Part shown: positions 9,711-16,763 of the stretch, piece by piece
Layout of the letters: the number at the start of each line of letters is the position of its first letter
How positions within the stretch are numbered: position 1 is the stretch's first letter
NCBI GenBank assembly: GCA_964620595.1
Contig: CAZUHP010000023.1
Location: 1 to 48,281 of the forward strand
Length of the DNA stretch: 48,281 nucleotides
Direction of reading: 5' to 3'
DNA from: Desulfocarbo sp964620595
GTDB lineage: Bacteria > Desulfobacterota > Desulfarculia > Desulfarculales > Desulfarculaceae
Made by a program: the position numbers and the translations under genes
The notes under the pieces: model-generated
Told to the model about the DNA's origin: nothing
The model's input: only the letters and a program-made list of their open reading frames with translations
The model's database searches: none

Positions 9711-10343
9711 ATGCCAGTGCACATGTCTACTGCCAATATTATCACGCTTTCCCGGCTGCCGCTGCTGATCCTGGTGGTGGTGCTGCTCTATCTGCCCTGG
9801 CCTTGGGCCCGGTTCGGCGCACTCTGCTTGCTGCCCGTGCTCTACCTCATGGACTGGTTCGACGGCTACGTGGCGCGCCACAAGAACCAGGTCACCGACC
9901 TGGGCAGCGTGCTGGACATAGCCTTGGACCGGGTGGTGGAGAACGTGCTGTGGATCGTCTTCGCCCACCAGCACAAGGTACCGGTCTGGATTCCCATCCT
10001 GTTCATCGTGCGCAGTTTCGTGGTGGACGGGCTGCGGGGCTATGCCTTGGCCCGGGGGCACAGCGCCTTTGGCATGATGCGCTCCAAGTGGGGGCGCTTC
10101 CTGGTGGCCGGCCGCTTCATGCGCGGGCTCTACGGCTTGGCCAAGGGCCTGGCCTTTGGCGTACTCACCCTCACCTCGGCGCTTAGTGCCCTGGGGCCGG
10201 CGGCGATGGCGGCGCACGCCTGGGTATTCTGGCTGGAGCCGGCTCTGGTATACTTATCGGTAGTGCTGTGCATCGTCCGCGGTGTCCCGGTGTTGTGGGA
10301 CATTCGTGAGCTTTTGGAGACTCCAGATCTGGACCAAGGCTAG
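9711..10343 (+). CDS. CDP-alcohol phosphatidyltransferase (PgsA-like)
   Basis: 210 residues. The complete catalytic signature DGX2ARX8GX3DX3D is present as DG-YV-AR, then G-SVL-D-IAL-D, near residues 49-71. Several transmembrane helices flank it (ILVVVLLYLPWPW, VPVWIPILFIVRSFVVDGL). The family transfers a phosphatidyl group from CDP-diacylglycerol to an alcohol such as glycerol 3-phosphate (PgsA) or inositol. The start is ATG 9711 with AGGAAA upstream; ATG 9723 is an alternative. The next gene starts at the base after this stop codon and encodes a HAD-IB phosphatase, which suggests PgsA-type activity followed by removal of the phosphate. The acceptor alcohol is inferred. Confidence 0.82.
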   Translation: MPVHMSTANIITLSRLPLLILVVVLLYLPWPWARFGALCLLPVLYLMDWFDGYVARHKNQVTDLGSVLDIALDRVVENVLWIVFAHQHKVPVWIPILFIVRSFVVDGLRGYALARGHSAFGMMRSKWGRFLVAGRFMRGLYGLAKGLAFGVLTLTSALSALGPAAMAAHAWVFWLEPALVYLSVVLCIVRGVPVLWDIRELLETPDLDQG

Positions 10344-11009
10344 ATGGCCACGGCCGACCGAGGCAGACCCGCCGCTTTTTTTGACGTGGACCGCACCCTG
10401 GTGTGGCCCTACTCCATGGAGCGGCTGTTCATTCCCTTCTTGATCCAGCGCCGCTACCTGCGCGCCGGTGACTTGGCCCGCTATCTGGGCTTCATGGCCA
10501 GGAACCTGGGGGCGCTCCCCGACGGCCTCATGCGCGACAACAAGTACTACTTCAAAAACAAGGACCCCCGGGAGCTGGAGCGCCTGGCCGAGGAGTGCTT
10601 CCACATGCGCATCAAGCCCCGGCTCAGCCCCGCCGGCCGCCAGGCGGTCAGGGAGCATCGCCGGGCCGGCCACCTGGTGGTTCTGGTCACTGGCTCCCTG
10701 AAACCCCTGGCCGAGCTGATGCGCCGGGAAGTGGGCGCGGACCTGGCCGTGGCCGCCAGCCTGGCGGAGCACAACGGCGCCCTCTCCGGCACCCTGGCCA
10801 ACCGCCGGCCCTATGGTGCGGAAAAGGCCCGGCTGGTGCGGGAACTGGCTGTGGCCTACAACCTGGACCTGACCCGCTCCTATGCCTATGGCGACCACCA
10901 CTCGGACGTGGAGCTGCTCTGCCTGGTGGGCAATCCCCGGGCGGTGAATCCCACCCCGGGCCTGCGTTTGACCGCCCAGCGCCAGGGGTGGCCCATTCTC
11001 AAGTTCTAG
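10344..11009 (+). CDS. HAD-superfamily IB phosphatase (possible phosphatidylglycerophosphatase)
   Basis: 221 residues. Motif I is DVDRTL (nucleophile Asp14, acid/base Asp16), motif II is VLVTGS, motif III lysine lies in GAEKARLV, and motif IV is YGDHHSDVELL. This is the IB subclass of SerB and PgpC, with a helical cap after motif I. ATG directly follows the TAG stop of the phosphatidyltransferase gene with no spacer, so the two are translationally linked. That context favours dephosphorylation of phosphatidylglycerol phosphate (PgpC role) over phosphoserine, but the substrate is inference. Its 3' end overlaps the convergent ackA by 4 bp. Confidence 0.8.
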   Translation: MATADRGRPAAFFDVDRTLVWPYSMERLFIPFLIQRRYLRAGDLARYLGFMARNLGALPDGLMRDNKYYFKNKDPRELERLAEECFHMRIKPRLSPAGRQAVREHRRAGHLVVLVTGSLKPLAELMRREVGADLAVAASLAEHNGALSGTLANRRPYGAEKARLVRELAVAYNLDLTRSYAYGDHHSDVELLCLVGNPRAVNPTPGLRLTAQRQGWPILKF

Positions 11010-12235
11010 CCTGGAAAAGACCGGCCGCCGCCCGGGCCGGCCAGCAGCCGCACCACTTCGCGCGCGATCATCAGCTCCTCGTCAGTGGGGATGACCAGGA
11101 GCGCCGCCCGGCTCTCCGGCCGGCTGATGATTCCCGCCCGGCCTCCCACCATGGCCCGGTTGACCCCGGGGTCCAGGTGCAGGCCCACGCCCTCCAGGCC
11201 CTCGAACAGGGCCTCGCGCACCTGCCAGGCGTTCTCGCCGATGCCGCCGGTGAACACCACCCCGTCCGCGCCGCCCAGGTGGAACCAGTAGGCGCCCAGG
11301 TACTTGCGCAGCCGGTGCACGTACATGGCAAAGGCCAGGGCCGCCCGCTCGTGCCCCGCCTCCCGGGCGGCCAGCACCTTGCGCAGGTCGCGCCCCTGGC
11401 CGCCGATGGCCTTGAGCCCGGAGTCGTGGTTGAGCCGGCGCACCACCTCCCGGGGCTCCAGGCCGGCCCTTTCCGCCACGTAGGTGACCAGGGCGGGGTC
11501 CAGGTCCCCGCCCCGGGTGCCCATCATCACCCCCTCCAGGGGGGTGAGGCCCATGGAGGTGTCCCGCACCCGGCCCCGGTCCCAGGCGGCCAGGCTGGCG
11601 CCGTTACCCAAGTGGGCGGTGATGAGCCGCAGCTCCTCCGCCGGCCGGCCCAGCATCCGGGCCGCGGCCAGGGTCACGTACTGGTGGGAGCTGCCGTGAA
11701 AGCCGTAGCGCCGCACCCCGAAGCGCTCATACCATTCCAGGGGCACCGGGTAGAGGTAGGCCTCGGGTGGCATGCCCTGGTGCCACATGGTGTCGAAGTG
11801 GGCCACCTGGGGCGCGGCGGGCAGGCGGGCGAGGCAGGCCTTGATGCAGCTTATGGCCGGGGGCAGGTGCAGGGGCGCCAGCTCCACCAACTCCTCCAGG
11901 CGCTCCACCACTGCGGCGTCCAGGCGGGTGGGCGCGGTGAAGACCTCGCCACCGTGCACCACCCTATGGCCCAGGGCATCTATCTCGCCCAGCCCGGCCA
12001 GCCGGCCCGGCCCGGTGAGCGCGGCCAGCACCAGCTCCAGGGCCTGGGCGTGGTCAGCGCAGGGCACGCGCCGGGGAGGATCCTCCACGCCCTGCCAGGC
12101 GTGGCGGGCCAGGGCCTCCCGCCCCTCCTCGCCCACCCGCTCCACCAGGCCGGCGGCCAGCACCTCCTCCCCTGGCATGTCCAGGAGCTTGTACTTCAGC
12201 GAGGAGCTGCCCGCGTTGAGCACCAGGATCAGCAT
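11006..12235 (-). CDS. ackA: Acetate kinase
   Basis: 409 residues, full length. It begins MLILVLNAGSSSLKYKLLD, the ASKHA phosphate-1 loop of acetate kinases. Later landmarks include HRVVHGGE, the FDTMWHQGMP active-site segment, YGFHGSSHQYV, THLGNGASLAA, GLTPLEGVMMGTRGGDLDP, and FTGGIGENAWQVRE. The enzyme converts acetyl phosphate and ADP to acetate and ATP. It is the last gene of the minus-strand run, 32 bp after xsc. Xsc makes acetyl phosphate, so here the kinase can harvest that bond directly; the phosphotransacetylase usually found beside xsc is absent in the window. No terminator is visible before the overlapping convergent gene. Confidence 0.96.
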   Translation of the reverse strand: MLILVLNAGSSSLKYKLLDMPGEEVLAAGLVERVGEEGREALARHAWQGVEDPPRRVPCADHAQALELVLAALTGPGRLAGLGEIDALGHRVVHGGEVFTAPTRLDAAVVERLEELVELAPLHLPPAISCIKACLARLPAAPQVAHFDTMWHQGMPPEAYLYPVPLEWYERFGVRRYGFHGSSHQYVTLAAARMLGRPAEELRLITAHLGNGASLAAWDRGRVRDTSMGLTPLEGVMMGTRGGDLDPALVTYVAERAGLEPREVVRRLNHDSGLKAIGGQGRDLRKVLAAREAGHERAALAFAMYVHRLRKYLGAYWFHLGGADGVVFTGGIGENAWQVREALFEGLEGVGLHLDPGVNRAMVGGRAGIISRPESRAALLVIPTDEELMIAREVVRLLAGPGGGRSFPG

Positions 12236-12267
12236 CTAGTCCCCGAGCCCTCTCCCGGCAAGCCCTG

Positions 12268-13986
12268 CTACGCATTCAGGTGCTGGTACTTGGCCAGATG
12301 GCGCACCGGCGGCTTCAAGGCGTCGCGGCGGAAGGGCTCGGCCAGCACCTCGGCCGAGCCGTCGATCACCGCGTCGATCACCGCCGGCCGGCCCGCCTCC
12401 AGGGCGGCACGCACCGCCTCGGCCACCTCCTCCGGCCGCTCCACCCGGTAGCCCTCCGCGCCCATGTCCCGGGCGATCTGGGCGAAGTCCGGGTTGTCCA
12501 GGTTGGTGCCCACGAAGCGGTTGGCGTAGTAGTCGATCTGGTTCTTCTTCTCCGCGCCCCACTGGTTGTTGTTGAACACCACCGCGATGACCGGCAGGTT
12601 CTCGCGCACCGCGGTCATGACCTCGGCCAGGCCGGAGATCCCGTAGGCGCCGTCACCCTGGAGCGCGAACACCGGTACCTCCGGCCGGCCCGCCTTGGCG
12701 CCCAGGGCCAGGCCGTAGGCAATGCCGCAATTGCCCCAGGAGAGCGCGGCCAGGAACTGGCGGGCGCCCTGGGAGCCGAAGTAGGAGTTGGCCATGGAGC
12801 AGGTATTGCCCACGTCGGTGGTGACGATGGCCTGGGGCGGGATGGCTGCGGCCAGCTCGGAGAGCAGGCGGCGGGGATGCATGCCCTGGGCGGGCTGGGT
12901 GGCCCAGGCGGCCAGCTCCTGGGCCCAGGCCTCCTTTTCGGCGGCCACCGCGGCCAGGCGCTCCTGGTCGGGCCGGCGGTCGGGCTGGGCGGCCCGCAGG
13001 CGGGCCAGGAGTTCCTGGGCAAAGGCCGCGCAGTCCGCGGCGATGCCCAGGCTCACCGGCCGGTTCAGCCCCAACTGGCGGTGGTCCAGATCCACCTGGA
13101 TGATCTTGGCGCCCTGGGGCCAGTAGTCCATGTCGTACTGGGGCAGGGTGCCGAAGGGTCCCAGGCGGGTGCCCAGGGCCAGGACCAAGTCGGCCTTGGC
13201 GATGGTGCGCATGGCGGCCTTGGAGCCGCAGTAGCCGATGGGCCCCACGGCCAGGGCATGGCCCCAGGGGAAGGAGTCGTTGTGCAGGTAGGTGTTCACC
13301 ACCGGCGCGGTGAGGAACTCGGCCAGCTCCCGCACCGTGTCCACGCAGTCGGCCATGGACACCCCGCCGCCGGCCAGGATCACCGGGTTCCGGGCCGCGG
13401 CCACCAGGCGGGCCGCCTCGTCCAGGTCCTGGCTCCGGCCCGGCCCCCGGCGCACCTCGGGGCTGGGGTAGATGTCGGCCTCGATGTCGCCGTAGAAGTA
13501 GTCGCGGGGGATGTTGAGCTGGGTGGGGCCGTTCTCGGCCTTGGCGATGAAGAAGCAGCGCCGGGCCAGCTCGGCCATGCGCTCGGGCCGGTTCACCCGC
13601 ACCTGGAACTTGGTGCAGGCTGCGAACCAGGGCATCTGGTCCAGCTCCTGGAAGCCGCCGTTGCCTATACCCAGGGAGCCGGTCTCCGGGGTGATGGCCA
13701 CCACCGGCGAATGGGCCCAGAAGGCGGCGGTTATGGCCGAGACGAAGTTGGCCGCGCCGGGTCCGTTCTGGGCGATGCAGACCTGGGGCCGGCCGGTGAC
13801 CCGGGCCAGGCCGTCGGCGGCGTGGGCCGCCGCCTGCTCGTGGGCCACGGAGACGAAGCGGATACCGGCGGCGGGGAACAGGTCCAGGGCGTCCATGTAG
13901 GCGCTGCCCACGATGCCGAACACCGTGTCCACCTTTTCCGCCACCAGGGTTTCCACCAATGCTTCGGAAGGCGTCATCAATGCCAT
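12268..13986 (-). CDS. xsc: Sulfoacetaldehyde acetyltransferase (ThDP-dependent)
   Basis: 572 residues, close to the usual length. Xsc cleaves sulfoacetaldehyde with phosphate to sulfite and acetyl phosphate. Landmarks resemble characterised Xsc rather than acetolactate synthase: MTPSEALVETLVAEKVD, FGIVGSAYMDALDLFPAAGI, catalytic Glu50 in AHEQAAAH, AQNGPGAANFVSAI, AFWAHSPVVAITPETG, GGFQELDQMPWF, PTQLNIPRDYFYG, VGPIGYCGSKAAM, RLGPFGTLPQYDMDYWP, and the ThDP-Mg motif GDGAYGI then FNNNQWG. ATG 13986 follows AGGAGGATACAAC. The gene sits 73 bp after the SDR gene and 32 bp before ackA. Cytoplasmic. No taurine aminotransferase or taurine dehydrogenase gene is nearby, so the sulfonate that feeds it is open. 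Confidence 0.92.
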   Translation of the reverse strand: MALMTPSEALVETLVAEKVDTVFGIVGSAYMDALDLFPAAGIRFVSVAHEQAAAHAADGLARVTGRPQVCIAQNGPGAANFVSAITAAFWAHSPVVAITPETGSLGIGNGGFQELDQMPWFAACTKFQVRVNRPERMAELARRCFFIAKAENGPTQLNIPRDYFYGDIEADIYPSPEVRRGPGRSQDLDEAARLVAAARNPVILAGGGVSMADCVDTVRELAEFLTAPVVNTYLHNDSFPWGHALAVGPIGYCGSKAAMRTIAKADLVLALGTRLGPFGTLPQYDMDYWPQGAKIIQVDLDHRQLGLNRPVSLGIAADCAAFAQELLARLRAAQPDRRPDQERLAAVAAEKEAWAQELAAWATQPAQGMHPRRLLSELAAAIPPQAIVTTDVGNTCSMANSYFGSQGARQFLAALSWGNCGIAYGLALGAKAGRPEVPVFALQGDGAYGISGLAEVMTAVRENLPVIAVVFNNNQWGAEKKNQIDYYANRFVGTNLDNPDFAQIARDMGAEGYRVERPEEVAEAVRAALEAGRPAVIDAVIDGSAEVLAEPFRRDALKPPVRHLAKYQHLNA

Positions 13987-14059
13987 GTTGTATCCTCCTG
14001 GTTTCGAGGGAGAGGCCGGGACTGCCCTTGCTTCAAAGGCGCTCCCCGGTGGTTTCTCC

Positions 14060-14866
14060 TCATCGCTGCAGTTCTTTTCGCAGGGACCGGGCCATGAGCT
14101 TCTCGTAGAGGCCGGGGGCCAGGCGGGTGAAGACGCGGGTGAGCCTGCCCACCGCCGAGAGCACCAGCAGCCGCTTGCCGCGCCTGGCGGCCTGGAGCAC
14201 CGCCTCGGCCACCTCCTCGGGCGCGGCCATGCGGCCCAGGGTGGACTGGGGGTGGCGGGTGAGGCTGCCGTCGCCGTCCAGGGCCGCGGTGCTGATGCCG
14301 GTCTTGGTGAAGCCGGGGCAGACCAGCATCACCTCCACCCCGCTGTCCAGAAGCTCGGCGCGCAGGGAGTCGAACAGGCCGTGCAGGGCGTGCTTGCTGG
14401 CCGCATAGCCGCTGCGCCCCAGCAGCGGGGAAAAGCCGGCAATGGAGCTGACCACGATGATGAGTCCCCGCCGCTCCAGCAGGCTGGGCAGGGCGGCCTG
14501 GGTGCAGTAGAGCGCGCCGAAGAAGTTCACCCCCATCACCCGCTGGAACACCTGGGCCGAGGTCTGGGCAAAGGCGCTGCGGTGGGTGATGCCCGCGTTG
14601 TTTATGAGCACGTCCACCCCGTCCAGGAAATCCTGGGCCCGGGCCATGGCCTGGCGACAGGAGGCCTCGTCGCTCACGTCGCAGGCCAGGCCCAGGGCGG
14701 CGTGGCCCTGGGCGGCCAACTCGCCGGCCAGCTCTTCCGCCGCTGCTCCGTCCAGGTCCAACAGGGCCAGGCGGGCCCCTTCCCGGGCGAAGCGCCGGGC
14801 AAAGGCCCGGCCCATGCCGCCGGCCGCGCCGGTGATGACCACTCCCTGGCCGCCGAAGCTGCGCAT
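14060..14866 (-). CDS. Short-chain dehydrogenase/reductase
   Basis: 268 residues. Classical SDR: dinucleotide loop TGAAGGMGRAFA near residues 12-23, LLDLD at strand 2, CDVSD, INNAG, and the catalytic set Ser in VSSIAGFS and YAASK. The Asp at the end of strand 2 favours NAD(H). The C-terminus is longer and basic (TRVFTRLAPGLYEKLMARS), as in SDRs acting on lipophilic or membrane-associated substrates. ATG 14866 follows GGCAGGAGGCGGAT; the longer frame upstream overlaps the previous gene and is not used. In this operon it could oxidise an alcohol to the aldehyde used by Xsc (isethionate to sulfoacetaldehyde), but sequence alone does not show the substrate. Confidence 0.85.
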   Translation of the reverse strand: MRSFGGQGVVITGAAGGMGRAFARRFAREGARLALLDLDGAAAEELAGELAAQGHAALGLACDVSDEASCRQAMARAQDFLDGVDVLINNAGITHRSAFAQTSAQVFQRVMGVNFFGALYCTQAALPSLLERRGLIIVVSSIAGFSPLLGRSGYAASKHALHGLFDSLRAELLDSGVEVMLVCPGFTKTGISTAALDGDGSLTRHPQSTLGRMAAPEEVAEAVLQAARRGKRLLVLSAVGRLTRVFTRLAPGLYEKLMARSLRKELQR

Positions 14867-14880
14867 ATCCGCCTCCTGCC

Positions 14881-15846
14881 CTACTTGCCCCGCGCCTGCA
14901 GGAAGAACTCGAACACCTCGCGGGTGGTCTTGCGGGGGGTGTAGCCGAACTCCTCCTTGAGCCGCCGGTTGTCCAGCACCGGCCGGTAGCGCAAAAAGCC
15001 CACCTGCTCGGGACCGTACTGGGTGAGGCGCAAAAGGCGCAGCACCCACAGGGCCCCCTTGAGCAGCCAGGCGGGCAGGGCCACATAGGGCTTGCCCAGG
15101 CGCTTGGCTATCTCGGGCATGGTGAGGGTGCCGTCGCCGGCCAGGTTGTAGATGCCGCTGCGGCCTTCCCTCACTCCCTTGACGATGGCCCCCACCACGT
15201 CCTGGTCCCAGATGAAGACAAAGGGGCTCTGGGAGCCGGCCACCCCCAGGACCACCGGCTTGTCGAACAGGGCGGTGATCTGGTTGTTGGCAGTGGCGCC
15301 CAGGATGGTGCCCACCCGGAAGATGAGCTGTTTCAGCTCGGGATGGCGCCGCCGCCAGCGGGCCAGCATCTCCTCCACCTGGCGCTTGTGGTCCGAGTAG
15401 ACGAACTCCGGGTTGCCTCTTATCGGGTCGTCCTCGCTGAGCCAGGCCGGGTTGTCCGGGTGGTAGCCATAGGCCGCGCCGCTGCTGGTGTACACGAAGT
15501 GCCCCACCCCGGCCTCCAGGCAGGCGCGCAACAGGCTGCGGGTACCCAGCACCTCCACGGCGTGGGCCGCGGCCCGGTCGTCGCGGGGGCCGGGGGTGAC
15601 GATGGCGGCCAGGTGCACCACGGTGTCTATGTGGTGTTCCTTGAGGGCCGCGGCCAGCTCGGGCGAGCGGATGTCGGCGGTGAGGTAGGTGACGCCCGCC
15701 AGGCGCTCCCGGGGAGGGCGGACGTCGCTGGCCACCAGGGTGGCCAGCCCCTGGGGCTGGGCGGCCAGGGCCTGGACCACCAGGCGGCCCAGGTAGCCCT
15801 CGGCGCCGGTGACCAGGACCGAGCGGGTTTCTGCTTGCGGTTCCAT
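14881..15846 (-). CDS. NAD-dependent epimerase/dehydratase (extended SDR)
   Basis: 321 residues. Extended-SDR features: VTGAEGYLGRLVVQAL glycine motif, DVRPPRERL, LTADIRS, VVHLAAIVTP, YTSSGAAYGY and the active-site YSDHK where Tyr and Lys keep the YX3K spacing. The C-terminal part carries GIYNLAGDGTLTMPEIAKRLG and ends with the GYTPRKT segment common in 3-beta-hydroxysteroid-dehydrogenase-like and sugar-epimerase relatives. Its ATG overlaps the TGA of the transporter gene in a TGATG junction, so the two are translationally coupled. The substrate is unknown; its place between a transporter and the SDR suggests it acts on the imported compound. Confidence 0.82.
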   Translation of the reverse strand: MEPQAETRSVLVTGAEGYLGRLVVQALAAQPQGLATLVASDVRPPRERLAGVTYLTADIRSPELAAALKEHHIDTVVHLAAIVTPGPRDDRAAAHAVEVLGTRSLLRACLEAGVGHFVYTSSGAAYGYHPDNPAWLSEDDPIRGNPEFVYSDHKRQVEEMLARWRRRHPELKQLIFRVGTILGATANNQITALFDKPVVLGVAGSQSPFVFIWDQDVVGAIVKGVREGRSGIYNLAGDGTLTMPEIAKRLGKPYVALPAWLLKGALWVLRLLRLTQYGPEQVGFLRYRPVLDNRRLKEEFGYTPRKTTREVFEFFLQARGK

Positions 15847-16760
15847 CAGGCTGCCTCCGGCACCGGGCGGCGGGACCAGAAGAAGGACACGGTGAGCCCG
15901 GCGATGATATGCCAGATGCCCCACCAGGCCGCGATGATGGCCATGCCGCCCAGGCCGTCGAAGAAGTTGAACACCAGGATCAGGCCCAGGGCGGAGTTCT
16001 GGATGCCCACCTCGATGGCCACCGCCCGCACGTCCCGCCCGGGCAAACGGGCCAAGCGGCCGGCAGTGTAGCCCAGGCTGAGGGCCAGGGCGTTGTGCAG
16101 GAACACCACCAGGACCACCAGGCCGATCACCTTGAGGAAGATACTCCAGTTGGCGGCCAGGGCCAGGGCCACCACCCCCATGAACACGATCACCGAGAAT
16201 ACCTTGAACGGGGTGCGCAGGCGCTCCACCAGCCGCGGCCACAGGCGGGCCACGGTCATGCCCAAGAACAGGGGCACCCCCAGGATCATGAAGATGGTGG
16301 TGAACACGTCCCAGGGGTTGAGGCTCACCTGGCGCAGGATGGGCTCGGTGGCCGGGTTCAGGCTTCCCCAGAAGGAGAGGTTGAGGGGGGTCATGAAGAT
16401 GGCCGCGGCAGTGGAGACCGCGGTCATGGACACGCTCACCGCTGCGTTGCCCTTGGCCAGGTAGGTCATGATGTTGGACAGGTTGCCCCCCGGGCAGGCG
16501 CCGATGAGGATCATGCCCAGGGCCATGGAGGGCAGGGGGTTGATGACCAGGGTGAGCAGGAAGGTGAAGGCGGGCAGCAGGATGAACTGGGCAAAGAGCC
16601 CGATGGCCGGGGCCTTGGGCGAGCGAATGATGCGCTTGAAGTCGTCCAGCTTGAGGTCCAGGGCCATGCCGAACATCATCAGCCCGATGACCGCGTTGAG
16701 CGCCGCCAGGCCTTGGGCGTTGAAGTTGAGCCGGATGGAGTCAACCGCTGCCGCGTCCAT
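15846..16760 (-). CDS. Bile acid:sodium symporter (BASS) family transporter
   Basis: 304 residues with about nine to ten transmembrane helices. The family core is evident: LMMFGMALDLKLDDFKRI, APAIGLFAQFILLPAFTFLL, and the crossover motif GACPGGNLSNIMTYLAKGN, plus the second crossover region EVGIQNSALGLILV. These are the sodium-binding crossover helices of ASBT-type transporters, which move organic anions (bile salts, pantoate, and other acids) with sodium. ATG 16760 is 3 bp from the stop of the ThDP-enzyme gene, and the downstream epimerase gene overlaps. As the only transporter in the operon it is the likely importer of the pathway substrate, an organic anion possibly bearing a sulfonate. 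Confidence 0.9.
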   Translation of the reverse strand: MDAAAVDSIRLNFNAQGLAALNAVIGLMMFGMALDLKLDDFKRIIRSPKAPAIGLFAQFILLPAFTFLLTLVINPLPSMALGMILIGACPGGNLSNIMTYLAKGNAAVSVSMTAVSTAAAIFMTPLNLSFWGSLNPATEPILRQVSLNPWDVFTTIFMILGVPLFLGMTVARLWPRLVERLRTPFKVFSVIVFMGVVALALAANWSIFLKVIGLVVLVVFLHNALALSLGYTAGRLARLPGRDVRAVAIEVGIQNSALGLILVFNFFDGLGGMAIIAAWWGIWHIIAGLTVSFFWSRRPVPEAA

Positions 16761-16763
16761 AGG

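Noticed and set aside
11772..12239. Plus-strand frames opposite ackA
   Set aside because: Composition is that of antisense DNA of a high-GC gene, and the minus-strand gene has all acetate kinase motifs.
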